Below, one piece after another: positions 49,687 through 58,502 of a stretch of 64,000 nucleotides of DNA; within the stretch, counting starts at the first letter, position 1, and each line of letters starts with the position of its first letter. The notes under the pieces were generated by a model that had not been told where the DNA came from, searched no databases, and saw only the letters and a list, made by a program, of their open reading frames with translations. Source of the stretch: Mitsuokella multacida DSM 20544 (GTDB lineage Bacteria; Bacillota; Negativicutes; Selenomonadales; Selenomonadaceae); NCBI RefSeq assembly GCF_000155955.1, contig NZ_GG697141.2:692855-756854 (forward strand), given 5' to 3'. A program made the position numbers and the translations under genes.

Positions 49687-50701
49687 GGGCAGCCTCCGGC
49701 TCTTCGGCGCTGTCGTTGGCCATGGCGATGGCCTCGGCGGCCACCGTATCGTCGAGACCGTGCGCGAGGTCTTCGGGCTTGCCGCGCTCTAAGAGATAGA
49801 GCGGGCGGCGCTTCGTCTCCTCGTAGGTGCGGCCGAGATACTCGCCGATGATGCCGAGGATCAAGAGCTGCATGCCGCCAAAGAACAAGAGGCAGGCCAT
49901 GATTGTCGGCCAGCCGGCCGTCGTGTCCTCGCTGACGAACGTCTCGTAGAGCACGTGCAGGAAGACGCAGCCGCTCGCAAAGAGGCTCGCCATGCCGAAG
50001 TAGAGGCCGAGGCGCAACGGGAAGGTCGAGCACGTGAAGACGCCATCGACGGCAAGCCGCCACATCTTGCGCGGCGAGAATTTCGAGCTGCCCGCGAAGC
50101 GCGGCGGCGCCGTGAAGTGCAGCTGCTTCTGGCGGAAGCCCATCGCGCCGATGAGCCCGCGGATGAAGCGCGCATGCTCGCGGTAGCGGCGGAAGGCCAG
50201 CACAGCCTTGCGGTCCATCAGGCGGAAGTCTGAGCCGCCCGGCTGCACGGGCACCTCCGAGATGAGGTTGAGGAACTTGTAGTAGCCTCCAGATGTCGTG
50301 CGCTTGAGCCACGAGGCGTCGCGCGTCGCATCGCGGATCGTCTGCACGACATCGTAGCCCTCGTGCCAGTACTTCAGGAGCGCCGGGATGAGCTCGGGCG
50401 GGTGCTGCATGTCGCCGTCCATCGTGATGACGACATCGCCGTCCGCATGGTCGAGGCCGCAGGTCAGCGCGAGCTGGTGGCCGTAGTTGCGCGCGAGCAG
50501 CATCGGCTGGACGCGCGCATCCTCGCGCTCAAGCCGTGCGAGGATGGCGCGGCTCTTGTCGCGCGAACCATCGTCGACAAAGATGATCTCCCAATCGAGT
50601 TCAAGACCGGCCATCGTCTGGCGGACGGCTTCGTAAAAGTGCTGCAGATTATCCTCTTCGTTGTAGACGGGTACGACGATGGACAGTCTCTTTTTCTTCA
50701 T
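49676..50701 (-). CDS. GT2 glycosyltransferase (GtrB/ArnC/DPM1-like)
   Basis: About 341 residues: GT2 fold starting RLSIVVPVYNEEDNL, with VDDGSRDKS and MDGDMQHPPELIPAL (the DxD metal site), ending in two C-terminal membrane helices (LYFGMASLFASGCVFL; IMACLLFFGGMQLLILGIIGEYLGR). Such enzymes charge undecaprenyl phosphate with a sugar for later transfer outside the membrane. ATG 50701 preferred over TTG 50707. Partner of the GtrA and GT39 proteins. Confidence 0.92.
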   Translation of the reverse strand: MKKKRLSIVVPVYNEEDNLQHFYEAVRQTMAGLELDWEIIFVDDGSRDKSRAILARLEREDARVQPMLLARNYGHQLALTCGLDHADGDVVITMDGDMQHPPELIPALLKYWHEGYDVVQTIRDATRDASWLKRTTSGGYYKFLNLISEVPVQPGGSDFRLMDRKAVLAFRRYREHARFIRGLIGAMGFRQKQLHFTAPPRFAGSSKFSPRKMWRLAVDGVFTCSTFPLRLGLYFGMASLFASGCVFLHVLYETFVSEDTTAGWPTIMACLLFFGGMQLLILGIIGEYLGRTYEETKRRPLYLLERGKPEDLAHGLDDTVAAEAIAMANDSAEEPEAAHES

Positions 50702-50733
50702 GAACAAGGCTTCCCTTCTCTATCATTTCGACA

Positions 50734-52275
50734 TCATTTCGATGCTTCACCATCCGCGCCGTCCGCTGTATCACTAATGCGGCGCTGCGGCATGATGGCC
50801 TTGACGATGGTCGTGTCGTGTGTCTCATAGACCTTCTCGAGGGCGCTGTCCGCGAGGCGGCCGCGCAGGAACGGCAGCCGCTCCGTCTCGCAGATGATGA
50901 AGATTGGCGTCTCCGCCGGCATGTCCTCATAGGCTAGGAACGGCATGACGTTCTTCGCGTTCCAGTTCATGCCACCCGGCTGGACGTCATCGAGTTCCCT
51001 GCGCCCGATGAGCTCGGGGATGTTCGCCCCGTAGTAGAACACCGTCGAGGTCCTGTAGTGGATACGGTCATTATTATGATCGCCGTAGTTAACGACGAGG
51101 GCACCATCTGGATTAAGATTTCTTAATGCGGCGGCCGTCGAGCGCCCCGACTGCTGGTCGCAGAGCGGGATAGCGGCCGAGAAGATCAGCACGGCGTAGA
51201 GGATGTAGAAGCAGGCGGCAACCCGCTTGACAAGGCGCATCTTCGGCAGCAGGAAACGGCCCGCGAGAATGGCCATCGGCAGGAAGGCCGGCTGCGTGTA
51301 GGTGACGTACTTCGTCGCCATGCACTGGAAGAACAGGTTGACGAGAACGGCCCAGACAAAGAGGAAGATCGCCGCGTCGCTGAAGCGCCGCTCGCGCACG
51401 CGCGCCTTGAGCTCCGCCCAGCGTTTCTTGATCTGGTAGAGCACGATGAACGACCACGGAGCGAAGCCCACGAGGAAGATCAATGTATAGTAGTACCAGA
51501 CGTCGTCGCGCGCATGCTCAGCCACGCGCGCGCGCAGGAAGTTGTGCACGCCGAAGAACGTGTCGATGAAGTCCATGCCGTGCAGCGTGTACATGACGTA
51601 GTACCACGAGCCGCCGACGACAAGGAAGACGGCCATGCCGGGCAGCCACATCATGTGCAGGAGCTCCTTTGCTCGCCGCCTCACGCAGAGGAAGACGAGC
51701 AGGATGAAGCCCGGCAGCAAGAAGCCGATCGGCCCCTTCGTCAGGACGGTCAGCCCCGAAAAGAAGAAAGCCAGGACATAGAGCCAGCGCCTGCCGCTGC
51801 GGTACGCGAGGTAGAACGCAATCAGCACGGCGTTGAAGAAGAAGACGAAGGTCATGTCCGTGATGACGGCCTTCGAGAGATAGAAGAAGGCAATCGTCGA
51901 GCCGAAGAGGATGGCCGAGACGAGCGCCGTGCTCCTGTCGTAGAGCTTGCGCGCGAAGTAGTACGTCTCGAGCACATTGAGCACGGAGAATACCGCGGGG
52001 AAAAAGCGCGCGGCGAATTCGCTCGTGCCGAAGAGCTGGAACGCCGCGATGAGCTCCCAGTAAAAGAAAATCGGCTTGTCGTACCAGTAATTGCCGTAGA
52101 TGCGCGGCGAGGTGAAGTCGCCAGAGGCCAGCATCTCCTTGGCCGTCAGGGCGTAATTCGACTCGACAGGGTCTGTGATGGCCAGCTGGCCATTGCCGAG
52201 CAAGACGAGCACGATGACGGCAACGAGTGCCAGTGCGCGCTCGTGCTGCTGCGCGAGGGCAAGGATCTTATTCAT
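50734..52275 (-). CDS. GT39-family lipid-A/glycan glycosyltransferase (ArnT-like)
   Basis: 513-residue membrane protein with about 11-12 helices in the N-terminal 370 residues and a C-terminal periplasmic domain. DPVESNYALTAKEMLASGDF near 35 has the catalytic Asp-Glu of PMT/ArnT enzymes, and YDKPIFFYW is the usual follow-on. It should transfer a sugar from undecaprenyl phosphate to lipid A, another glycan or protein in the periplasm. Together with GT2 and GtrA it forms a complete modification cassette. Confidence 0.9.
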   Translation of the reverse strand: MNKILALAQQHERALALVAVIVLVLLGNGQLAITDPVESNYALTAKEMLASGDFTSPRIYGNYWYDKPIFFYWELIAAFQLFGTSEFAARFFPAVFSVLNVLETYYFARKLYDRSTALVSAILFGSTIAFFYLSKAVITDMTFVFFFNAVLIAFYLAYRSGRRWLYVLAFFFSGLTVLTKGPIGFLLPGFILLVFLCVRRRAKELLHMMWLPGMAVFLVVGGSWYYVMYTLHGMDFIDTFFGVHNFLRARVAEHARDDVWYYYTLIFLVGFAPWSFIVLYQIKKRWAELKARVRERRFSDAAIFLFVWAVLVNLFFQCMATKYVTYTQPAFLPMAILAGRFLLPKMRLVKRVAACFYILYAVLIFSAAIPLCDQQSGRSTAAALRNLNPDGALVVNYGDHNNDRIHYRTSTVFYYGANIPELIGRRELDDVQPGGMNWNAKNVMPFLAYEDMPAETPIFIICETERLPFLRGRLADSALEKVYETHDTTIVKAIMPQRRISDTADGADGEASK

Positions 52276-52287
52276 TTCGCTCCCCCA

Positions 52288-52746
52288 TCATCTCTCTTCA
52301 CTTGCTGCAGCGTCGTACTGCAGGCAGTCCGTCGTCTCCTTCTGGATGTCCGCCAGCGTCGTCTTCGCGAGCTCCTGCTCGAGCGCGCGCTGCGCATCGT
52401 GCAGGTGGCCGTCGAGGATATTGTGGATGTTGCGGCCGACTGGGCAAGACGGATTCGGGTTATCGTGGAAGTGGAAGAGCTGCTTGTGGTCAAGCGCCTC
52501 GACCGCCTGGAAGACGTCAAAGAGCGTGATCTCATCGAGCGGGCGCGTGATCTTGATGCCGCCCGTGCCGCGTGCGACCTTGATGAGCCCGGCTTTCTGG
52601 AGCTGGGACATCGTCTTGCGGATGATGACGGGGTTGACATTGACACTGCCCGCGAGGAAGTCGCTCGTGAGCTTGTGCTGGTCCCCGAATGCCTCGATGC
52701 AGGCAAAGATGTGGACCGCGATGGTGAACCGACTAGAAATCTGCAT
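52288..52746 (-). CDS. Rrf2-family transcriptional regulator
   Basis: 152-residue Rrf2 protein: winged HTH (MQISSRFTIAVHIFACI, VNVNPVIIRKTMSQLQKAGLI, KVARGTGGIKITRP) and a dimerisation helix. Only one central Cys (NPSCPVG) is present, so an IscR/NsrR-type [Fe-S] site with three Cys is unlikely; it is closer to YwnA-like members. ATG 52746 after AAGGGGTAT. Twelve bases upstream of the GT39 gene, which it may control. Confidence 0.88.
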   Translation of the reverse strand: MQISSRFTIAVHIFACIEAFGDQHKLTSDFLAGSVNVNPVIIRKTMSQLQKAGLIKVARGTGGIKITRPLDEITLFDVFQAVEALDHKQLFHFHDNPNPSCPVGRNIHNILDGHLHDAQRALEQELAKTTLADIQKETTDCLQYDAAASEER

Positions 52747-52843
52747 AGGATACCCCTTCTCTCGCATACTGCGTTCAATCTTTAATCTTTATTTAGTATA
52801 GCAGGATTCTCCGACCTGTCAATTCATCTGCTACATCAAAGCT

Positions 52844-53722
52844 TCAGGGCTGGCGGACGGACGTGGTGGCATCGGCCAACGGGAAGCGGTCGAGCGCGAA
52901 GAAGCGGCCGCGGATGCCGCCCATGGCCTCGTGCAGCATGCGCAGAAAGAGCGGCCAGTCGAGCGGCATATCCTGCGCATCGTAGTGGCAGGTCAGGCCG
53001 GCCTCGAGGCGGTCGTGGCGCTGCCAGCGCATAACGAGCCGCGCGCCCGTGTCCGAGCCGTCGATGCAGCGCACGTGCAGGCGCTGCTCGAACGGCTCGG
53101 GCTTGTCGAGCGCGTCGAGCAGCTGACTCACGGCCTTTGGCAGCTCGTAAGCATGGCGCTCTGTGCCGAAGTCCTCCTTGTGGCGGTTGTAGAGGATCAT
53201 GCGCTTGCGACGGTCGATGACGAGCTTCTCGCGCAGCTCGACGATGGTCTTCTTGCGCCCCGTGATGACGGGCACCTTCTCGATGAGCAGGAAGCGGATG
53301 TGCTCGAGGTGGTTCTCCTGACGGATGGCGACGTCCGGCAGCTCATTGAGGCAGTCGAGAAACGACGCCCAGTTCTCGGGGAACGCCCCGAGGCCCGTGA
53401 TGTGGCGCGCATTCTTCCCCTGCTCCTTGTAGAGGAGCTGCCACTTCGTGTCGGCCGCGAGCGGCGTCTCCGCGACGAAGCGCGAGCGCCAGCGCTGCGC
53501 GATCGCGAGCTTGTCAAGCTTGCGCAGCCAGCGGCGGCCGCTCGGCAGCTCGACAAGCGCCTCCTCTGCGATGGCCTCCGGCAATTCCTCCAGAGAAGCC
53601 GCCTGCACCGCCCCGACATAGACCTTGCGCTCGCGCACGGCCACCTCAATCCTCCAGCAGCCCGACGTCAGCGGGCCGCCCATCATGAACGAAAACTGTT
53701 CAAGCAAAACCTTAACCTCCAT
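52844..53722 (-). CDS. Hypothetical protein of unknown family
   Basis: About 292 residues, soluble, rich in Arg, Leu and Trp (SGRRWLRKLDKLAIAQRWRSRF; GAFPENWASFLDCLNELPDVA). No signal, helix or known motif is visible. Start uncertain: ATG 53722 has a weak SD; in-frame ATGs follow at about 53686. Monocistronic, convergent with no neighbour, divergent from the secreted-protein gene. FPENWASFLDCL recalls the barstar-type helical pattern but that is too slight to assign. Confidence 0.6.
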   Translation of the reverse strand: MEVKVLLEQFSFMMGGPLTSGCWRIEVAVRERKVYVGAVQAASLEELPEAIAEEALVELPSGRRWLRKLDKLAIAQRWRSRFVAETPLAADTKWQLLYKEQGKNARHITGLGAFPENWASFLDCLNELPDVAIRQENHLEHIRFLLIEKVPVITGRKKTIVELREKLVIDRRKRMILYNRHKEDFGTERHAYELPKAVSQLLDALDKPEPFEQRLHVRCIDGSDTGARLVMRWQRHDRLEAGLTCHYDAQDMPLDWPLFLRMLHEAMGGIRGRFFALDRFPLADATTSVRQP

Positions 53723-53859
53723 ATCCTGAACTATCGTATTGATACAAAACACAATGTAATACGCGCCCCTGACCAAATGCAGATATTCTCCAGCATTCGC
53801 AAGAACCGCTTTACACGAAAGATGCAAATGCGGTACAATGGCTGTCAGGAGGTGTTTTT

Positions 53860-54303
53860 ATGAAAAAAATCTATTTACTTGCCATGATGCTCTGCCTGCT
53901 GATCCTGCCGGCAACGGCAATGGCCGCTCCGTCTGCCAATGCCACGGCATTCGCAAACGAAGAGGCGCTGTCGAACCAGTGGATCGACTCCATGCTCGTC
54001 AAGAAGGACTCCGCTGCAGCACTCAACATCATGAGCGCTGACGCCAAGAAGAACGTCAAGGCATCCGAGATGCAGAAAGCCCAGGAGCGCATGAGCAAAG
54101 AGCTCGGCACGCTCAAAGAAAGCCGCTTCGTCTCGTGGACGCGCTTCGACAAGACGGACCAGGTCATCTACCTCATGAGCTTCGACAAGGCAAAAGTCGT
54201 CCGCTGCGAGTTCATCTTCAACAGCAAAGGCGAGCTCGACTACTTCGCCCTGACGCCGTTCGCACCGCAGGAAAATGCGAAGAACGCAAAGGCAAAGAAA
54301 TAA
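53860..54303 (+). CDS. Secreted small protein with NTF2-like (DUF3887-type) domain
   Basis: 147 residues with a clear signal peptide (MKKIYLLAMMLCLLILPATAMA-APS). The mature part, SNQWIDSMLVKKDSAAALNIMSADAKK followed by FVSWTRFDKTDQVIYLMSFDKAKVVRCEFIFNSKGEL, has the cystatin/NTF2-like helix-then-sheet layout of DUF3887-type domains, by appearance. Lysine-rich tail. AGGAGG before ATG. Function unknown; probably periplasmic. Confidence 0.75.
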   Translation: MKKIYLLAMMLCLLILPATAMAAPSANATAFANEEALSNQWIDSMLVKKDSAAALNIMSADAKKNVKASEMQKAQERMSKELGTLKESRFVSWTRFDKTDQVIYLMSFDKAKVVRCEFIFNSKGELDYFALTPFAPQENAKNAKAKK

Positions 54304-54321
54304 GAGAGAGCAGACTCTATA

Positions 54322-54354
54322 AAAAGAGCTGTCGCGTAAAAGCGGCAGCCTTTT
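54322..54354 (+). terminator. Terminator after the secreted-protein gene
   Basis: AGCTGTCGC and GCGGCAGC arms followed by TTTTTT. Confidence 0.85.
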
Positions 54355-54376
54355 TTGTTTTACATCGTAGCAGGTC

Positions 54377-54555
54377 GGGGTGGAGACTATTTCGGTTTCG
54401 TCACTCCGTTAAATGCCCCGCAAGATGTATCTCTGATACTAAGAAACTGCGCCGCATACAGCGACGCCTTTACATCGCAGACAAAGCCAAGCCCGTCTGC
54501 GGGGCAGCCCTGCGGGCGGTCACTCCGTTCCTGCAAGCGAAATAGTCTCCACCCC
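54377..54555. repeat. Class C long palindromic repeat, copy C3 (inverted orientation)
   Basis: Perfect 18-bp outer arms (54377-54394/54538-54555); inner TGCCCCGCA/TGCGGGGCA. Keeps CAGCCCTGCGGGCGGTCACT and TTTCGTCACTCCG; the central block is more diverged than in the other copies. Confidence 0.82.
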
Positions 54556-54564
54556 TCCTAGTTA

Positions 54565-54714
54565 GGCTATCGTAAGCGAGTATCGCATACGAGGTACAGA
54601 GCAACAAAAAGAAGACTGCCTGAAGGGAGGAAATGTAGTTCGCACCACCCAGGTTGGCCATCGCAAGCGAGCGTCGCATACGAGGTACAAAGTAGCAGGA
54701 AAAAGGTACTGCCT
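54565..54714. repeat. Two direct repeats of about 58 bp between palindromes
   Basis: 54565-54621 and 54656-54714 share GGCYATCG, AAGCGAG, TCGCATACGAGGTACA and ACTGCCT. Each copy stops where palindromic sequence begins. Confidence 0.7.
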
Positions 54715-54900
54715 AGGGGTGGGGGAATATATTTCGCCTGCAGGCGGCGCAGTGCTTGCCCAAAGGGTGTGCCCCACCCATAGACTCCTTCGCTTCGCGA
54801 TGTCAAAACGACGCGGCAGGCGGCGAAGCGGCCTCTGTCCGAAGCGCAGCATGGGGCACATTCACGGAGCCGCCGAAGCCGAAATATGTTTCACCGCCCC
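54715..54900. repeat. Class C long palindromic repeat, copy C4
   Basis: Outer arms AGGGGTGGGGGAATATATTTCG and CGAAATATGTTTCACCGCCCC pair imperfectly; inner TGTGCCCCA/TGGGGCACA (54769-54777/54852-54860). Contains GATGTCAAAACGACGCGGCAGG. Confidence 0.8.
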
Positions 54901-54942
54901 CTTGCCAAACCTCCCTCGATGGCCCTTTGCAAAAGCAGCTCA

Positions 54943-55136
54943 GGGCGGGGGCGTGTATTCCGCCTGCAGGAAGCGGAGCGACTGCCCGCAGGGCTGGGGC
55001 CTGCGTATCTGCTGCGTCTGTTCACTATGTCAGAATGTCAGAACGCCGCGGCAGGCGGCGAACCAGCATAGAAGGGACACCAAGCATAGGCCCCATTCAG
55101 CGGAGCTTCCGAAGCCGGAATATACGTCCCCGCCCC
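54943..55136. repeat. Class C long palindromic repeat, copy C5
   Basis: Outer arms 54943-54962/55116-55136 (one bulge), inner TGGGGCCT/AGGCCCCA (54995-55002/55088-55095). Contains CCTGCAGGAAGCGGAGCGAC, ATGTCAGAACGCCGCGGCAGG and CGGAGCTTCCGAAGCCGGAA. C3-C5 fill the gap before coaBC. Confidence 0.82.
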
Positions 55137-55177
55137 GCCCCGATGTCAACAAAAAGCCAGCATCTATTGCAGCATCG

Positions 55178-56392
55178 TCACCCCAACTTCTCCTGCACAT
55201 GGTCGAGTATGATCCCGCCAATCTCGCTCTTGCTCATGAGCGGGTACTCCCACATGCGGCCGTCGCGTGCGAAGATCTTGACGCGGTTGGTCTCGGTGCC
55301 GAAGCCCGCGTCCTTTGCGGAGACGTCGTTGGCGACGATGAAGTCGAGGTTTTTCTTCTGGAGCTTTCCCTTGGCGTAGTCCTCGACGTGCTGGGTCTCG
55401 GCGGCAAAGCCGACGAGGACCTGGTGTTCTTTCTTCTGGCCGAGCTCGTAGAGGATGTCGGGGTTGCGCTCGAGCACGAGCGTGAACTCCCCTTCCTGCT
55501 TCTTGATCTTGTCCGCGGCGACGACCTTGGGCCGGTAGTCGGCGACGGCGGCCGCCTTGATGACGACGTCCGTCGTCTCGTACTCCTTGAGCACGGCTTC
55601 GCGCATCTGCCGCGCCGTCTCGACGCGCACGATGCGCACGCCTTCGGGCACGGGCAGAGCGCTTGGCCCCGAAACGAGTACGACTTCGGCGCCGCGGCTC
55701 GCGGCCTGCTGCGCGATGGCGTAGCCCATGCGACCCGTCGAGCGGTTGCCGAGGTAGCGCACGGGGTCGAGCGGCTCAATCGTGCCGCCGGCGGTCACGA
55801 GGACCTTGCGACCAGCGAGCGCCCGCCCCTTGGCGAAGAACGCCGTGAGCTCCTGCACGATGGCGGTGGGCTCGGGCAGGCGGCCTTTGCCCTCTACGCC
55901 GCAGGCGAGCATGCCGCTCGCGGGCTCGATGATGTGCCAGCCCCTTGCGGCGAGGTCGCGCAGGTTGCGCTGCGTCACGGGGGCTTCGTACATGTTCGTG
56001 TTCATCGCGGGGGCGACGAACACAGGTGCCTTTGTCGCGAGCAGAGTCGTCGTCAGCATGTCGTCGGCGATGCCCGCCGCGGCCTTGGCGATGACGTTGG
56101 CCGTCGCCGGCGCGATCAGCACGGCGTCGGCAAGTGTGGCAAGCGCGATGTGCTCGACATGGTAGTGAGGCACCTTGGCCCACATGTCGGTCGTCACCGG
56201 CTGACTGCTGATCTCGCGGAACGTCAGCTCCGTGACGAAGTTCTCCGCGCCGCGCGTCATGATGACGTGGACCTCGGCGCCAGCCTTCTTCAGACGGCTC
56301 GTGATCTCGACGGCCTTGTAGGCGGCGATGCCGCCCGTCACGCCGAGCACGATCTTCTTGCCCGCAAGGGCAGTTGTGTTCTGCTGTTCCAT
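55178..56392 (-). CDS. coaBC: Bifunctional phosphopantothenoylcysteine decarboxylase/synthetase CoaBC
   Basis: About 404 residues making 4'-phosphopantetheine. CoaC part (1-190): VLGVTGGIAAYKAVEI, His in HVEHIALA, APAMNTNMYE and the Cys of GMLACGVEGKGR. CoaB part (191-404): VLVTAGGTIEPLDPVRYLGN, STGRMGYAIA, AAVADYRP and KNLDFIVAND. ATG 56392 used; ATG 56401 is only three bases past AGGAGG. Last gene of the dapF operon. Confidence 0.94.
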   Translation of the reverse strand: MEQQNTTALAGKKIVLGVTGGIAAYKAVEITSRLKKAGAEVHVIMTRGAENFVTELTFREISSQPVTTDMWAKVPHYHVEHIALATLADAVLIAPATANVIAKAAAGIADDMLTTTLLATKAPVFVAPAMNTNMYEAPVTQRNLRDLAARGWHIIEPASGMLACGVEGKGRLPEPTAIVQELTAFFAKGRALAGRKVLVTAGGTIEPLDPVRYLGNRSTGRMGYAIAQQAASRGAEVVLVSGPSALPVPEGVRIVRVETARQMREAVLKEYETTDVVIKAAAVADYRPKVVAADKIKKQEGEFTLVLERNPDILYELGQKKEHQVLVGFAAETQHVEDYAKGKLQKKNLDFIVANDVSAKDAGFGTETNRVKIFARDGRMWEYPLMSKSEIGGIILDHVQEKLG

Positions 56393-56432
56393 CGACTGCA
56401 TCTGCCTCCTCTGCTATCTCCTCAAGCGTTTT

Positions 56433-56663
56433 TTACTGGTCGATATCGAGCTCGTACGTGATCTTGCCCTCGGCGATCTCCTCGAGTGCGTTCGTCACGT
56501 TCTTCGTCGAATGCGCTTTCGTCGCCTTGAGCTCTGCGCCGTCTAAGAGCTGGCGTGCGCGCTTAGCGGCGAGCACGACGAGGCCGTAGCGGCTGTCGAC
56601 TTTCTTCATCAGTTCATCCGTGGACGGATTGACCATGCTCATCTCAACTGTATTCGTTTTCAT
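56433..56663 (-). CDS. rpoZ: RNA polymerase omega subunit
   Basis: 76-residue omega subunit; DELMKKVDSRYGLVVLAAKRARQL and the later NALEEIAEGKITY are the RpoZ core. Its ATG overlaps the gmk stop (TAATG). The gmk-rpoZ-coaBC order is standard in Firmicutes. Confidence 0.93.
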   Translation of the reverse strand: MKTNTVEMSMVNPSTDELMKKVDSRYGLVVLAAKRARQLLDGAELKATKAHSTKNVTNALEEIAEGKITYELDIDQ

Positions 56664-57262
56664 TATTCCAACACCTCATCAATCAATTCTTCTTTATCAC
56701 GGCGGCAGTGCTCGGCGACCATGATGGCCTTGATGCGCTTCACGGCCTGGCGCACGGTGTCGTTGATGACGACAAACGTGTAGCTGCGGCCTATCTCGAT
56801 CTCCTTCTTGGCGGAGCCGAGGCGGCGCGCCAGCGACTCCTCCGTCTCCGTGCCGCGGCCGCGGATGCGGCGCTCGAGCTCCGGCAGGGACGGCGGCAGC
56901 AGGAAGATGAAGAGCCCGTCCGGGCAGCGCTTCATGACGTTGAGCGCGCCTTGCGTATCGATTTCCAAGAGGATGTCCTGGCCAGCCTCGCGGCGCTCCT
57001 CGATTTTGCCGAGTGGCGTGCCGTAGTAGTTGCCGTAAACGTTGGCGTACTCGAGGAAGCCGCCCTCCCCGATCATCTTCTCGAACGCTTCCTTCGTCAG
57101 GAAGTAGTAGTTCTTGCCGTCGACCTCGCCGTCGCGCGGCTGGCGCGTCGTCGCCGAGATCGAGTAGGCGAGCTCTGGCGTCTGCGAGAGGAGCTCGGCA
57201 CAGACCGTGCCCTTGCCCGTTCCCGAAGGCCCCGAAATGACAATCAATAACCCTTTGCTCAT
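56663..57262 (-). CDS. gmk: Guanylate kinase
   Basis: 199-residue GMP kinase. P-loop [12 protein letters not shown]-binding [21 protein letters not shown] and the [12 protein letters not shown] block are present, with [17 protein letters not shown] as lid. ATG overlaps the remA stop by four bases. Confidence 0.95.
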   Translation of the reverse strand: MSKGLLIVISGPSGTGKGTVCAELLSQTPELAYSISATTRQPRDGEVDGKNYYFLTKEAFEKMIGEGGFLEYANVYGNYYGTPLGKIEERREAGQDILLEIDTQGALNVMKRCPDGLFIFLLPPSLPELERRIRGRGTETEESLARRLGSAKKEIEIGRSYTFVVINDTVRQAVKRIKAIMVAEHCRRDKEELIDEVLE

Positions 57263-57567
57263 TCTACCTCATCTTTTCCTTTATTCGTTTCTGCTTTATT
57301 GGCTTTTGCAATCTCGCGCGGGTCATCCTCGACGAGGATGCGGTGCGTGATGGTCTCCGGCTGCACGGAGGACAGCACGACGTGGTCGCTGTCCATGACG
57401 ACGACAGAGCGCGTGCGGCGACCGTACGTCGCATCAATCAGGCGCTCATTGTCGCGCGCCTCCTGGATGATGCGCTTGATGGGCGCCGACTCCGGGCTCA
57501 CGATCGCGACGATGCGGTTTGCCGATATGATGTTGCCAAAGCCGATGTTGATTAAGCTGATATCCAT
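57259..57567 (-). CDS. remA: RemA-family extracellular-matrix regulator (DUF370)
   Basis: 102-residue Rem[30 protein letters not shown] and [22 protein letters not shown] are near-invariant in the family. In Bacillus it is a ring-forming DNA-binding activator of matrix and osmoprotection genes. GGAG before ATG. A charged C-terminal tail is specific here. Confidence 0.93.
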   Translation of the reverse strand: MDISLINIGFGNIISANRIVAIVSPESAPIKRIIQEARDNERLIDATYGRRTRSVVVMDSDHVVLSSVQPETITHRILVEDDPREIAKANKAETNKGKDEVE

Positions 57568-57610
57568 TTGCTATGCTCCTTCATGCTGTAATGCCGTACC
57601 TGCCATGCCC

Positions 57611-58489
57611 TCACTCGATGTTCTGGACCTGCTCGCGCAGCTTCTCGATCTCGCTCTTCATGTCGACGACGAGCTGCGCGGCCTCGGCGGAGTTCGCCTT
57701 CGAGGCAATCGTGTTCGTCTCGCGGTTCATCTCCTGGATCAGGAAGTCGAGCTTGCGGCCAATCGGGCCGTCCGCCGACTCGAGGATTGCGCGGAACTGC
57801 TGGAAATGGCTGCCGAGCCGCACAACCTCCTCCGTGTAGTTGACCTTGTCGGCATAGAGCGCCGTCTCTTGGATGATGCGCGTCTCGTCGATCTCCTGCT
57901 CCGCGAGGAGCTCCTGCAGGGTCTTCTCGAGGCGCGCGCGGTAGGCCTGCACGATGACCGGGGCCAGTGCCTTGAGTTTCTCGACGGACGCCTCGAGCGA
58001 TTCGATGCGCCGGTAGAAGTCCTGCGCGATGTTCGCGCCCTCGGCCTGACGCATCGCGTCAAAGCCCTTGATCGCCTTGCCCGCCGCCTCGAGCAGCAGG
58101 GGCTCGAAGCCCTCGAGCTCTTCATCCTTCTCGACCTGCAGGACGTCGGGGTACGCCGCGACCTGCATGACGTCGTCGGGACGCGCGAGGTGCAGGTAGT
58201 CGCTGAGCTCGTCGAGCGCCGCGTGGTATGAGGCCGCGAGCTGCTTGTCAACGCGGATGGATGCTGCGCGCTCGCGCTTGTCGAGGTAATTGATGAAGAG
58301 GTCGACCTTGCCGCGCGAGGCCGTCTGACGCACGAGGCGCCGCAGACTGTCCTCGAACGGCGCGAGCGGATGCGGCATATGGAAGGCCAGCTCGAGGAAG
58401 CGCTGGTTGACGGCCTTCAGTTCGACTGAGACCTTGTAGTCCTCATTCTCGACGGTGGCCGTGCCGAAGCCTGTCATGCTCCTGATCAT
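57611..58489 (-). CDS. yicC: YicC/YloC-family endoribonuclease
   Basis: About 292 residues; MIRSMTGFG at the N-terminus and GRKLDFLIQEMNRETNTIASKANSAE at the C-terminus are diagnostic. E. coli YicC is an oligomeric endoribonuclease acting on small RNAs such as RyhB. Start ATG 58489; an ATG at 58510 would overlap dapF. Second gene of the operon. Confidence 0.92.
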   Translation of the reverse strand: MIRSMTGFGTATVENEDYKVSVELKAVNQRFLELAFHMPHPLAPFEDSLRRLVRQTASRGKVDLFINYLDKRERAASIRVDKQLAASYHAALDELSDYLHLARPDDVMQVAAYPDVLQVEKDEELEGFEPLLLEAAGKAIKGFDAMRQAEGANIAQDFYRRIESLEASVEKLKALAPVIVQAYRARLEKTLQELLAEQEIDETRIIQETALYADKVNYTEEVVRLGSHFQQFRAILESADGPIGRKLDFLIQEMNRETNTIASKANSAEAAQLVVDMKSEIEKLREQVQNIE

Positions 58490-58502
58490 AGTGCCGCCCC
58501 CA

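Noticed and set aside
54719-56461. Long plus-strand open frame of 580 codons
   Set aside because: Antisense to coaBC and built from palindromic repeats; an artefact of GC-rich codon bias.
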